Assembly: GCF_001723175.1 (NCBI RefSeq)
Contig: NC_064656.1
Coordinates: 2,232,001 to 2,296,000, forward strand
DNA: 64,000 nt
Direction of reading: 5' to 3'
Origin: Penicillium oxalicum
Taxonomy: Eukaryota; Ascomycota; Eurotiomycetes; Eurotiales; Aspergillaceae
Position 1 is the stretch's first letter. Every line of letters starts with the position of its first letter. Below, piece by piece: positions 46,644 through 58,043 of this stretch. The notes beneath the pieces were generated by a model, which saw only the letters and a list, made by a program, of their open reading frames with translations, did no database searches and had not been told where the DNA came from. A program made the translations under genes and the position numbers.

Positions 46644-47898
46644 GGTTGTTTTTTCGGGGGGATCAAGTAATGAAAGAGCAGAGAAAATCGTAAATTGTTG
46701 CACAGAAAATATGAATCTCCTGATACACAGAGAGAAACTCTCGTTGCAAATGTCCAGATAATAGGTGTGTTAAATAGTTGATTTTCAGTGGCATGCGTGG
46801 CCACGGTGGAGGCAAAGACTTGGAGATGGTTGACGTGGGTGTGATGAGCGGATGACACATTTATCTGAGATATTCGATTATCCGCACATGAGGAGAGAAT
46901 TGATCAATGTATGATTTGCAAATGAGGGGGCTTGGAATTGTTCTGGGGAATTCTAGACGTAGTGGAAGGCGAAAATGAAAAGAGGCGGTAGTGTTCTTCG
47001 ACTGTGTTGATGTGGTACTTGCAGTGTAATCGTATTGGGGAGGCAGAGAATACCATCAAAGCTTTGATGGACGATGGCAAATCATCTGTTAAACATTCAA
47101 AGTTCAAGTTCGTTAACCTGGAGGACTCAAATTAGAAACTGATGCTCTTCACCACGTACGAAGCTGGCTTATCAGAATGGTCAAATTAAACAAGTGACGA
47201 TGGAGGCTCTCATTTAAGACGATCTTGCACTTTTACATTCAGTAGGAAGAGTTTCAATACTGGGTCAAATAGCAACGACATGTACTGACTCAGTATACAC
47301 ATGTACAGAGTAGTCTAGTATCAACTTTCTGCAACTCTCTCGCTAGACTCCGGTGGATCTATCACTCACGTGGATCTATGAGCCTATACTCTTGTCCTCA
47401 AGGTTTCTATTATAAGGTGATACTGACTGGGGAGTCATTGAAGTTTCCTCCGTAGTAATTATTGTACATCGGCTTGCCGAAGAAGGAAGTCTACGCGTGC
47501 TCTCAGCGACAGCAAACAACTTTCGTATCAATCACGCTCTGCTGGTCTCTTCTCTTCTCTTCATCTCTCTTTCACCTTCCTTCTTCTTCTTCTTCTTCTT
47601 CTTCTTCTTCTTCTTCTTCTTCTTCTTCTTCTTCTTCTTCTTCTTCTTCTCTTCCTCAGTCACATCACCTGCTGCTGTGGATTGAACTCGATTGTTCCTC
47701 ACTTTCGTTCAATCAGCTATTTAAATTCTCATCAGCTACTCCCATTTCACATTTCATCTTCTTGATAACCTCACCTTCCTCACCTCTTGTCAACCCTCAG
47801 TTGACGTCCTCCTGGGCTGCCGGGGACTCAAATACCCTCGTTCTCATCCTCGCATTCTCTCATCAATCCTCAACACTCAACATCTTCCCTCATCCGCC
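46644..47898. other. Intergenic region with promoter and long leader
   Basis: About 1.25 kb between divergent genes (con-6 and the MFS-like gene). The right part holds the (TTC)23 microsatellite and a pyrimidine-rich leader. No gene is recognised; the poly-Ser and poly-Phe frames over the repeat are by-products of it. Confidence 0.6.
47581..47649. repeat. (TTC)23 microsatellite
   Basis: Twenty-three uninterrupted TTC units ending 249 bases before the ATG at 47899, on the sense strand of that gene. It is probably in the 5' leader or core promoter. Confidence 0.95.
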
Positions 47899-49772
47899 AT
47901 GCCGCGCGTACGTACAATCGACCACGACCTGAAATTCTCTTCAGACACGGACCGAGCATGGGCTTCGTCCATGAACGTCGAGGAAAGACGCCGAGCATTC
48001 GAGGCCAAACTTGCGCAGGAGGATCGCTTCGGCCGGGACCAGATCAAAGCAGTCTTTGCTGCTACTCCCGCCTTCTTCGCAGATTTCTTACGCACTTTGG
48101 CTGTCAACCTTGCCGTCTGCATGCTCGGTGTCTTTCTCTGGGGGTGTGCGGAGATTGACACTATTGAAATCTCGTCATACGCCGGAACACTGATCAGAGT
48201 CGCGGACTCTGCGGGAATCGCTGTTGCTCAAGCCTTTTTCAGATGGCTGGGCAAGTGGGTTGGTGGTCTTTTCTTGTTCAGCATCGAAGTGTTGATCATC
48301 GCTTCGGTAGCTCTGACTCGGCGATTGACCACGGAGTATCCAGGGACTGAGACGGTTGGGGTCCTGCTTTTGTGGAGCGCCGCGTTGAATGTGCTCTTTG
48401 CATGGGACACGTTGGTCTTGACGAACCATTCACCAGGGTATGTAGGACTCTGTATTTCTTTTTTTTTTGAAGATTCGCTGATCGAACGTTTTAGTATCGG
48501 CTGGGCCAACGCTGGCGCATTCAACTACGTCTCTCGGCACCGGCACATGATCCTTTTTGCGGTGATCCTCGTGGTGCTCGGCATAGCAGAGAAATTCACC
48601 GAATCTCTCGTCATGGACGAGAATAGTGATCGCTGTGCTGGCGAGTGCCAAGCTATCTTGGTGAAGACGTGGCTGGGGGTGATTCTCCTCTGGCTTGTTG
48701 CCTCTTTCGTGGCCTTCCGGTCTAGTTTGATTGCTCCCCAGCCCGTTCGTCACGCATCCAATATGCAACATGAGATGATAAGAGCCGGTGACGAAACACG
48801 AAACTTCCCGCAGAGTCAACCCGAGGGGCACGTAGATCAAGTTCCGCAGATCCAGAATTTGGGCGATGCAACTGTTGAGTTTCTTGCTTCCGAGACAACT
48901 TGGGTAGATCCCAAGAAGCAAATAGACCAATGGATGCAGAGCCGTAAAGCCCATCTGGCTACTGCTCTCTCGTGGTTCCTCTTCACCACTGGTAAGCTAT
49001 TCCCCAGATCTCACTTATGGAGTTTATTTGAAGGATTTTTATACTCATCAATGTTTCTTTCTCTCATTTAGCACTCTACAACCTGGGCTTTGACAACATG
49101 ATCACCGTAAACACTGCCAAGTGGATCTGGACTCGTGGAACCAATCCACACGAGGTTTTCTACTGCAACGCAGTTGGCAACCTTGTCTCCCTCTGCCTGC
49201 TCTCGATCCCTGGCTCCCTGATCACGGCAATGACCATCGACATCCTCCGCCGGAAAGCCATTGCTCGCTCGGCACTTGCCATCCTCATAGCCCTTCATTT
49301 TGTTGTCGGTACCACCCTTGGCCTGCTCTTCGCTTCGTCAAATGAAAGACGTCTGGTGCTGTACGTAATCGCCCAGTTTCCTTTCAGCTACGGGTCTCGC
49401 CCTGTCGCTTCTGTCGTCAAGACTGGAAGCTTACCAGCTCGACACCGCTCCACGTCCCACAGCATCAGTGCCGCCGTTGGTAGTATCAGTGCCATCGTCG
49501 TGCGGCATGTGTTTGACGCATTCCCGACTGCAGATGTCGCAACTGGCTCGCCATGGGGTAGACTTTTGGTCTATCTCTTTGGTGGGTTCTTTTTTTGCGG
49601 CGTGGTGACTACTTGGTTCGCCTCTGGGACTACGCCTGATACGATCGAGGTGCTGGTGGCGGAGGATGCTGATGCTTACACTGAAAGCGAGAGTGGCAGC
49701 GATGAGAGTGGCAGCGATGAGAGTGAAGACGGCGAGGGTGGAAGCGAGGGAAGCGAGGAGAATGATGAGTAG
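47899..49772 (+). CDS. Membrane protein with a diverged MFS-like C-terminal half
   Basis: Three exons: 47899-48437, 48495-48991 and 49072-49772, giving 578 residues. The first intron is only 57 bases, has no stop in frame, and would add 19 residues if kept; good donor and acceptor sites make splicing likely. The N-terminus is charged (VEERRRAFEAKLAQEDRFGRDQ). Membrane helices follow at LAVNLAVCMLGVFLWGC, VGGLFLFSIEVLIIASVAL and GVLLLWSAALNVLFAW, and in exon 2. Exon 3 reads LYNLGFDNMITVNTAKWIW, CLLSIPGSLITAMTIDILRRK and LPARHRSTSHSISAAVGSISAIV. This recalls the phosphate/sugar-type MFS pattern (start of helix, R-x-R-S-T-x-H, then a small-residue helix). The tail is a run of Ser, Glu, Asp and Gly. 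I read it as a diverged MFS-related protein of unknown function. Two more exons or a different start cannot be excluded. Confidence 0.75.
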
Positions 49773-51633
49773 AACAATGAGTGCCTACATGCTGTGGCTA
49801 ATACGGATGTGTCAATTTGCCAGGTTAAATTGTGTACTATGAATTTGACATTAGATCGAGCCCTTCTTCCATTTCAGAGGCTTTCATTTCTTCACGAGGT
49901 AGAAGGAATACTGATATCTTTTTTTTATCTTGTTCCATCGACTTGGCAAAACTAATGCCAAGTAAGACTTTAATAACTTAGTTGTCGAGTGTCGTCTTTT
50001 GTCTCTCTCCGAGATACGGGACAGTGGGATTCCCAGTGTAGTTCTTTTGCTGGACCACTAAACTCAGAAGCAGCAATGACATCTATTTTATCCCGGAGAA
50101 TACCCTGTTTAGTCGAATACTCCATTCATAGAAAAGCTTAATCCAACATTCTTCACTTCTTGCTATCGCCCGATTGGAAGATCTCAAAGTTCTCTCCTTT
50201 CATAGCAGCCCCCGAGTCTTGTGAGACGCTGTACCTCAACATCGAGATGCGGTACCTAAGCAAAATTGTCTAGGTCCGCCATGGCCCCGCGAATCAACCC
50301 GATTTAAGGCAAGGGATCACATACCCGGCAATTCTTCCAGGCTTTGCCCATCTCGCGTGGCTAAGCCCCTTGCAAAAAGACTGCTATGAGCTCAGATGAA
50401 GTAGGCAGAAGATACGTCGGGACGAATCTTCTTTGCGAATGCAAATTCTGGCATGAGAGGGGGGTTCCAGCTGCGGCCAGTCTTTAGGACAGCCGAATTT
50501 CGACGTGGTAACAGGCTATGCTTCAATTTTCGGGAAGCGATTTAGGAGAACTTTCGGTTCATTGGATTTCTCAACGAAAGTGTGTGTGGAACACTATCCT
50601 TCCGCCCCTTCTTTGCCATGGATGCAGCCAGATTTAGCCTGCATGATACACATCATTTTGATCGCTCGACCCAGTCGCAAGGTACGGCGCGCGATCAGAT
50701 CCACTTTGGACGTCGTAGATCTCAGACCCAACGTGGAACCAATGATACAAGGGCTCGTGTACATGTTGGGACATTCACGGTCGGTTGCATGGTTTACACT
50801 ACTGAACCTTCACTGACGATATGTTGTCCATAATTCAGACGGAAGAACTTGTGCTTACGTAGGCCACTGATAATACCTTACTACCTATAAAGTATTATGA
50901 ACATGAATTTCTGAAGCTGTCATAATAATGCGTTTTTACCTTTTGGCTGAGGCCTCACCACGTCATCGGGTCTTTTTGGAGCGCCAAATTTAGAATCAAG
51001 TGGAGAACCAGCCAGGACGTCCCCCGCAAATGGGCGCTGATTCACACGCTGCGCCATCGGAATGAGTTCCGAGGGTCAACCGAGCCTTTTGTCATATCTA
51101 CTAATAGTACGACATCCGGTTAACTCTGGACAGGGCATATCTCGATTAGCGCACATAAGTAATGCAGGACGACATTGGCCGTGTGACAGCCCTGGACTCA
51201 ACCTATTTTGAAGATCTGTGCCAGCGGCAGCCTGTGAGGAGGCGAGGCAACAACGCAGCTGATCCTCACTCAAATCCATTCGAACTGGGCGAATAAAGTG
51301 TTGGACAGAGACGCACGGGAGGTTCCACCTGAAGATGTGTAAATCACATGTTTTCTAAGCTTGGCCTGGACTGTTGTCATCCTGGAGCTCAAAGCGTAAA
51401 TAGTCGTAGCGGTCTGCCTGTTGGGTGTTTCTGACACTTTCTCTTGATTTCTTGATATTTCGGCATTACTCCGCTGGTCTTTTCTCAACATCACACAGAC
51501 TAAACCATTTTTATCATCCGACACTGCTCTCCATACTCTCCATCTCTTTTTGAATTATCGGTGGCTTCCACGGAACTCTGCAAAACCGTCTACTCCAACA
51601 TACATTCACATCCTACCACTCCACACCCTCACC
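49773..51633. other. Intergenic region
   Basis: About 1.9 kb, no gene recognised. The longest frame (50505-50816) lacks any domain. The last ~100 bases are a CT/CA-rich leader. Confidence 0.55.
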
Positions 51634-52116
51634 ATGTCTCTCTCTTCCACCACCACTACTACTACCAACGCCGCCATCGCTACCCCCACCGCCTGTACCG
51701 GCAACGTGTACGTCCTGCCCAACGTCACCGACGCAGCCTGTGGTGCCCCCATCTCCGGCAACATCACCGACGCCTTCGACTCCTGCTGCAAGGGCAACAC
51801 CCCCACCAAATACGAGAATGACTGCGGCATCTACTGTCTGGCCATCGGCCAAGATATCGGCCAGCTGACCAAGTGTCTGGAGCAAAAGAGCGGTTCCTAC
51901 GCTGTCTTCTGCAACAAGGGCACCAACGCGACCGCGACGGCATCAGCCTCTGCCACCACGACCCAGACTACCTCGATGACGGGGACCTCGACCCGCGCCG
52001 GTGCGGCGAGTAGCACGAGCTCGGGTGCTGCTGGGGTGAGCCAGCCTGTCTCGAAGACGGGACTAGGTGTGCTGGCGATGGTGCTTTGCTCTACTTTGAT
52101 GGGTTTTGTTGCTTGA
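51634..52116 (+). CDS. Cysteine-rich, probably GPI-anchored surface protein
   Basis: Single exon of 160 residues from the ATG at 51634. Eight cysteines cluster in residues 20-95 (TACTGN, AACGAP, DSCCKG, NDCGIYC, KCLEQ, VFCNK). They precede a Ser/Thr/Ala-rich stalk and a C-terminal hydrophobic stretch (GLGVLAMVLCSTLMGFVA) that fits a GPI-attachment signal. N-glycosylation sites occur at NVTD, NITD and NATA. Odd: the N-terminus (MSLSSTTTTTTNAAIATPTAC) has no hydrophobic signal peptide. Either an upstream exon supplies one, the upstream in-frame ATG at 51550 (which still gives no good signal) is used, or the family is exported differently. The cysteine pattern resembles small fungal surface proteins I cannot name with confidence. 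Confidence 0.75.
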   Translation: MSLSSTTTTTTNAAIATPTACTGNVYVLPNVTDAACGAPISGNITDAFDSCCKGNTPTKYENDCGIYCLAIGQDIGQLTKCLEQKSGSYAVFCNKGTNATATASASATTTQTTSMTGTSTRAGAASSTSSGAAGVSQPVSKTGLGVLAMVLCSTLMGFVA

Positions 52117-53429
52117 TTGGATGTTGGGGGCTTAATTTGTGGACGGGGACAGAAAGATGCGTTAGTCTTTGGAATGTGAGACGGAGGATGCGAATTTGAA
52201 TGTCTTCTCGACGGGTGCAAATTTGATTTAGGAATGGAGATGAAAGGTTTTGTGGTGGTCTTGTGGGGTGGGTAGGAGCAAGGTGGTCGATATTCTTGAG
52301 TGTGGTTCATTTCAAGGGGATCAGGTATGATGTGATGGACTCGGGACCGAACTAAGATAATGAATAATGCGGATGACTATGGGCTTGAATGGAATTGAAT
52401 GACCACCCCCACATGAGCTCAACTAAGATGTCGAGTAGAATCTTCCTTCGTCACAAGGAATTTTGTTTCTTGTTTCTTCTTCATTCGGAATCATGTAAAA
52501 ATCCAAGTTCTGAAATCTTACACTGGAGAATAGATTGGTGGAGTCAAGTTGTCCAAGACCAGGGGACCTAGCTCAATAATGAACTTAAGCTGCTCAGCAG
52601 CTTGGACTCAAACAATAACAGATGGGTTCGGTCCCTGCGGTTTACATGAGCTAATCTTGAGACCATCAAGGCTCTGTATATTAAATCATCCGCCAAGTAC
52701 GACGTTACTGAATCATGAATATTCAATCGTCAACACCACTCTATACCAGGACCGTCCTCCGTGCGCACACGGCTAGTCCTGATCGCTCTTCGTCCCGTGC
52801 GGATCAGCCGAGTAGTCCAACCCCCTTTGGGCTTAGCGCGATCATCGACCTGACCATGTAGACATGTACACATTCTGACCTCAAGATCTTCTCAGTGTAG
52901 AGCTCTGGAGGTTGTGTCAATGGACCGAGGTACCATTAGTCTTCAAACCAGTTTACCATTTGCGGGCCACAGTGGCTGAACCTTGCGATCGACCTGGGAT
53001 GGGGTACCAATGGCCGCGAAAGTCGAAAACCGGGGAGAGCCGTGCCATGCTGATGAGCATCCGCCATGTCACCATCATGACGACATGCGGGTATCATCTT
53101 CTGGGCCAAACTCGTTCCTGGACGGGTCCCACTCCAGCAGCTATTCAGCATCCAGCAAACGACCTGTGAAAGAAGTATCATCACTGGAGAGAGTACCACG
53201 GGGGTGACTTGCTTCTTCCACGGTTAGAAAGAGTGGACTGTCAACCAGCGGCTTTAAAAGGGACGTCTCGTCCGCAAATGTACCACTGCCTCACTCCTTG
53301 ACCAAATAATTATCCACTCCATTTTCCTCCATCACAACTCCTCCCAATCTACCTTTTCACTCCATCATCCCGATACCCTCTCTGGTCTTGTCACCTACAA
53401 TCCACCATCATTCACAAACCATCCTCACA
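52117..53429. other. Intergenic region
   Basis: About 1.3 kb, no gene recognised. The final part (53290-53429) is a CT-rich leader of the next gene. Confidence 0.55.
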
Positions 53430-54650
53430 ATGCTCGGCCAGTCACAACGACCTGCGGTCCGCGCCATCGGTCGCGTTCGCTGCCAGGTGAAGCCTCGCGC
53501 CCCTCGCTCTTCGCGATTCCAGTCCACCTCCTCGGGGCCCTCGTCCGGCGCCTCAAGCAATGCAGGCTCCCACCCAGCCCTTGTCGGGGGTCTCGCCGGT
53601 GGTATCACCGCCGCCGCAGTTGGATACGGCATCTACTCCTACTCTGGTGCCAAATCCTTCGTCGACACCAACAAGCAGGCCAAACAATACCTTGAACAAG
53701 CCAAGCAAAAGATCGCCGAAGCCGCTCCCGAGCCCAATGAGTCCTACGCCTGGTTCAAGAAGACCGTCAAGCGGTACTCCATGTTCATTCCCGGGGCGCG
53801 CGAATACATCGACACCGCATTCCGCGATCTGGACCAGATCCGCGAGAAGCACGGTGACGAATTTGAAAAGATCATCCAGGATGCCTACAAGGAGTTGAGC
53901 GACGTGTCGAGCAAGGGCTCTTTCGATTCAGACACTGCCTTTTCGGCCTTCCACGTGCTGCAGAAGCACCTGGATCGTCTGCTGGATCTGGCAGGTGATG
54001 TGGGTGACCAGCTCTTGGACAACCACCCCAAGGTGAAGGAGAAGATCGGTGGAAGCTACGAGCAATTGAAGGAGATGGGAGAGGCATATGGACCCCAGGC
54101 CAAGGAGGAAGTGAACAAGACCTGGAACCAAATCACCGAGGTGATCAAGCGGGGCGCCAGCGTCGACGCGGTCGCCGAGATTAAGAAATTGATCGATGAG
54201 AAGAAGCAGAAGTTGCAGAAGCTCGGTGAAGAGGCGTGGCAAAAGGGTCTCGATGAGTCGCGCCAGCAGCTCGAGAAGAACCCCAAATTGAAGTCGCTGG
54301 TCGAGGAGAACGCGGATGCGTTGAAACAGGGCAACTTCCAAGACCTGTGGAAGATGATCAAGGAGAGCGCCTCCTCTGGCAATACCGAGAAGGTCGAAAA
54401 GTTTGTCAAGGAAAAGGTCGACCAAGCCAAGAGCCGCGGGTTTGGTGATATGGACCAGTGGTTGAAGGCCATTCCCGGCGGTTCGAACATCATTCCTCAA
54501 TTGCAATCTCTACAGCAGGTTGCCCAGAAGAAGGGTGGAGAGGCTGAGAAGATCCTCAAGGAGACCTTTGAGGAAATGCAGGACGTTCTGAAGAAGCGAA
54601 AGGAGCAGGTCGAGAAGGTTGCGGAGGAGGCCAAGGAGGAGTCCAAGTAG
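53430..54650 (+). CDS. Mitochondrial-targeted, membrane-anchored helical protein of unknown function
   Basis: Single exon, 406 residues from the ATG at 53430; an in-frame ATG at 53388 would add 14. The first ~35 residues are rich in Arg and lack acids (RPAVRAIGRVRCQVKPRAPRSSRFQSTS), with an R-x-F-Q-S cleavage pattern: a mitochondrial presequence. A glycine/alanine-rich membrane segment follows (ALVGGLAGGITAAAVGYGIYSYSG). The rest is almost wholly helical and charged, with coiled-coil stretches (KKLIDEKKQKLQKLGEEAWQKGLDESRQQLEK; ETFEEMQDVLKKRKEQVEKVAEEAKEESK). The layout (presequence, one membrane helix, long coiled coil) is that of an inner-membrane protein facing one compartment. I recognise no named family. 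Strong codon bias suggests good expression. Confidence 0.82.
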   Translation: MLGQSQRPAVRAIGRVRCQVKPRAPRSSRFQSTSSGPSSGASSNAGSHPALVGGLAGGITAAAVGYGIYSYSGAKSFVDTNKQAKQYLEQAKQKIAEAAPEPNESYAWFKKTVKRYSMFIPGAREYIDTAFRDLDQIREKHGDEFEKIIQDAYKELSDVSSKGSFDSDTAFSAFHVLQKHLDRLLDLAGDVGDQLLDNHPKVKEKIGGSYEQLKEMGEAYGPQAKEEVNKTWNQITEVIKRGASVDAVAEIKKLIDEKKQKLQKLGEEAWQKGLDESRQQLEKNPKLKSLVEENADALKQGNFQDLWKMIKESASSGNTEKVEKFVKEKVDQAKSRGFGDMDQWLKAIPGGSNIIPQLQSLQQVAQKKGGEAEKILKETFEEMQDVLKKRKEQVEKVAEEAKEESK

Positions 54651-55449
54651 AGAGGTGCGGGCTTCGTGATACCCGCACCGACTCATCTAGCATATTCCCC
54701 TTTTGTTTGACTGTATCATAATGTCATAGCATAATCTTGATCCACGGAATCTTGTCCATCCATATGACCAAGGGTCAGAAAATGACCCTCTAATCGGCTT
54801 TAAGAGATGTGCACGATCATCCGCTACGAGAACCATGTAGACCCTATCATTTGAGTGCAATTCAGCAGCCAGACTCTGCGGGTGGATTAACAACTACTGC
54901 ATCGCCTTGCAGCCTTGTACAACCAAGGTCACTATGACAGCTTCGATGCGACGAATGTGGTATCACCCCTGTTAGGTTCCAGCTTAAGACTCCATCCCTA
55001 ACGCTCATGTTCTGCTGATAGTCCGACTCCTCTCCATCAAGCCACCAATTAAGGGCTGGTCCCCCCTCCTTTGTCCACGATTCGCGGCGCCGTTACCCGC
55101 GCCAAGTCGCACCTGCCATGACCGAATTTGGCGTTCCCACGTCATTATGAGGATAGCCGCGCTACTGAACGACGCTGATGTACACACCAGTCCCGCCAAT
55201 CAAAAATGGTCTACTGCGATAGCTGTAAGAGGATAAAGCCACATGTTTGCCTTTGTTCTGTCTCGTGAGCTCACGAGACCACGGACGCAGACTAAAATTG
55301 TGAGGATATATGTCCTTTCCTTTCTTTGCCTCACGTCATCTCTTTTCTTTTCTCTACTCTCACATCTTTTCAAACCCATCATCAGACAGAGTACTGCGCA
55401 ACCTTGAGAGAACCTTTTGATCAAATTCCAAGTCCTTTCCTCATTCAGG
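54651..55449. other. Intergenic region
   Basis: 799 bases, no gene recognised. The last ~130 bases are a CT-rich leader. Confidence 0.55.
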
Positions 55450-55937
55450 ATGGATCATCGACCCTCAACCCACAAAGCCGCCTCCACCAACAAAGTCCCC
55501 AAGCAACTCTCCACAGCCTCCATCACCCGATCTGCTTCCTTCCAAGAGCCCTCCCACAGCAACAGCAATCCAGAATCACCAACAAATCCAGCCAATCACA
55601 AGGATCACGGCGACGAATACAGCCGTCAGCTGCGCACCGCTTCCACTGAACTCCTCAATGATCAACGAGTCGGGCTGGGATCAAAGGCGGGTCGCACCCT
55701 GCAGAATGTGCTGATGGATACCGAGCATCGACTGAAGGAGCAGCGGCGGGCTTCGTTGCATAAAGCAGGTCATCATAAGTAAGTTTCTTGACTAGAATGG
55801 GCCATCCTGCCACTTGGAATATCTCTTTGGGAGGGTGGGCCGCTCTGAATACTTCAAGGCGCTGGCTGACTATTATTTTTTTTCCCTCCAGAGGCTCCGT
55901 GAGCGGGTCGTCTGTTGTGAGCGACGGGCACATTTGA
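55450..55937 (+). CDS. Small hypothetical protein with an optional last exon
   Basis: From the ATG at 55450 the frame runs to a TAA at 55780-55782, giving 110 residues. The stop lies inside a good splice donor (AA|GTAAGTTTC). Joining to the acceptor TTTCCCTCCAG at 55891 gives exons 55450-55778 and 55892-55937. The product then has 124 residues ending GSVSGSSVVSDGHI. The protein is hydrophilic, with a Ser/Asn/Pro-rich first half and a helical basic second half (EYSRQLRTASTELLNDQRVGLGSKAGRTLQNVLMDTEHRLKEQRRAS). It has no signal peptide or membrane segment and no family I recognise. The spliced form is preferred because both splice sites are strong. Confidence 0.6.
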
Positions 55938-57915
55938 ATGTCGAGGGACTCACGATATATCTCGGTCTGGGTTTCAGCCTACCACTTGACTCTGCCTGCG
56001 AGAGTGGTTCTTCGTTTCCTTTCCGTCTTTCCCGTCTTATGGCGATTGAAGAGGTGTAACAACATGATGATACGAATAATGAGTGACGACAGAAGTGGAT
56101 GACATTTTTCTTTTGGGGGGGTAATCAGGGCGTATGGGCGGGCTTCAACTGGACTTTATTGATGACGGGATGCCGAGCGACAGTTAGACCCGATGTTTAT
56201 GCGATAGGAAGCAAGGTGTGACCAGTTAGGTCATATGAAATTGATATGGTTCGTGAGCATTAAATGATGACTCTAGGTAATCAAGATTATTAGTATTGTT
56301 CTTCATAATTCAATTCTACGGTATTTTGCAGCCTCTCTCGCCACGAAAGCAATCCATATCTTCAGGTGGACAGGTAAAATCATCCTTTCCTTGGAAAAAC
56401 TCTTCTATATCCACCATTTACCTTTAAAAGCAGTATTGGTCTGCATCACTAAATACATGCCCTGTCACTTGGGATCGTACATCGCGTCACTGCCCCTTTC
56501 TTCTTGTTGCGTCTCCCCCAAAGTTATCGGATTCTAGAAGTCTGGCTCGGTTAGACTCCAATTTCGTGATTTTATGTTTCCATTGCCTAGCAACTTGCTA
56601 CCTATCACTTCCATCCCCCCGGTTTGGATCTATACATCCGTATTTTACTTCAGAAACGAACCCCTCACTCTCCCCTAGTTTCATTTCCATGTTCGTGTAA
56701 TGTTTTCCTCGCTGTCATGAAGAGGGAATATGTTTTTGTCTATTTGATGCGAGACCCTCAGTCTCGATTCGAATGCTTAGAATCGAGCCTTGTAGATCCG
56801 GCTCGGCTACTTGGCATGGATCTATAGTGTTTTCATAGTTCGAGGGTATTGGTTCAGGGTAAAAATGGGGACTCGAGATTGATTTTCGGCGCGGTGACTT
56901 GGTGACTTCGTTTTACGTTTGCAGGAGAGCCAAATTGTACACACCAGCCATCATAGTTACTATTGGGGTGGGTTTGAAGAAAATAGTACTACGTAGGTAC
57001 CTCCGAGGGCAGAAGATTCTCTCTGTGGCCCGGGTCTAGAGTTGTGATTGATGAATGTAGAATTCTGTACGTGATAGCAGGTACACAGAGAAGAGGGGTC
57101 TATAAATAAGCTAGGAATAACATCTTCAAGGACGAGGTTGATGGGAAAAGTTCGTATCTTGAACTGTCACATGACGAAGAAAGCGGCTGGTTGGCTTGTT
57201 GCTCTGCCGGTCATCGGCAATCAGGCGTACCACTTCCATTCACTTCACCTCTTGAGACACCACGAAATTTCGATTCCATGCACACTTTTACCATATCCTT
57301 GGTGACTGACCTGGCTGATCTTATCTCTCGAGGCGAATGCGTCATGGTCACGACTTCGGACGGATCAAGAGACCCGTCCCACTTGGAGGGCCACTTCACC
57401 ATTTGCATCCAAGACGTCGAGTGGCTGTCCTCTAGTTCTCGCGGTGTATGACCTGCTAAGTTTTTAAGACCTGACTGGAACATTTTTCTTCTTCTCGATC
57501 TGGCTGCAGTCAGATCAAAATTAAAGGACATTTCACTCCTACCAGCTACAACCGCCATAGTCCACGGTCACTCATGGTTCCTCTTTAGCGCCCTATCGCC
57601 CTATACGTGGAAATTCCTCGCATCTTCACCACCACGGCAAACACTCCTAATGCAGACCATCACCCTAGCGTGCGCCACACCTGCTCCCCACACAATTTCA
57701 GCCCGATCCATGACCCCCCAAATCACATCGCCAACCTGGCCAACTTCATCGCTTCAAAATTGGGCGCCGCCATCTGACGCCCTAAACTCACCCTCTAGCC
57801 AATAGCCATATCACGAAAGTCTTCCATGGAAGAATCTTCTTCCTCTCACATCCACTTGGCAGAATCATCGCCTCCTTCCGCCGTTCGAAGCCCCGTAATA
57901 CTTCATGCGGGGAAG

Positions 57916-57929
57916 CGGGGATTTATCGG
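57916..57929 (+). promoter_or_regulatory. CGG-N8-CGG motif, candidate AmyR site
   Basis: CGG, eight bases (GGATTTAT), CGG. This matches the CGGN8(C/A)GG site bound by the starch regulator AmyR of Aspergillus. It lies 536 bases upstream of the AA13 start codon. Confidence 0.5.
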
Positions 57930-58029
57930 CTTGCTAGAAGCGATTCTTCTGCAGCCGGCAGCGGGCTAAACAACGCGGCAGTACCCCTGTCGATTGGTCT
58001 GCACAATCTAATCTCGTGCCGATCGACAT

Positions 58030-58043
58030 CGGGAATTTATCGG
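58030..58043 (+). promoter_or_regulatory. Second CGG-N8-CGG motif, candidate AmyR site
   Basis: CGG, eight bases (GAATTTAT), CGG, with nearly the same AT-rich spacer as the first. It lies 422 bases upstream of the AA13 start. A GTGGGG (CreA-type SYGGRG) follows at 58057-58062. Confidence 0.55.

Noticed and set aside
47462..47932. Frames rich in Ser or Phe over the TTC repeat
   Set aside because: Homopolymer products of the microsatellite, ending at or overlapping the start of the real gene.
50505..50833. Two plus-strand frames of about 100 and 83 codons
   Set aside because: Overlap each other in different frames and have no recognisable features.
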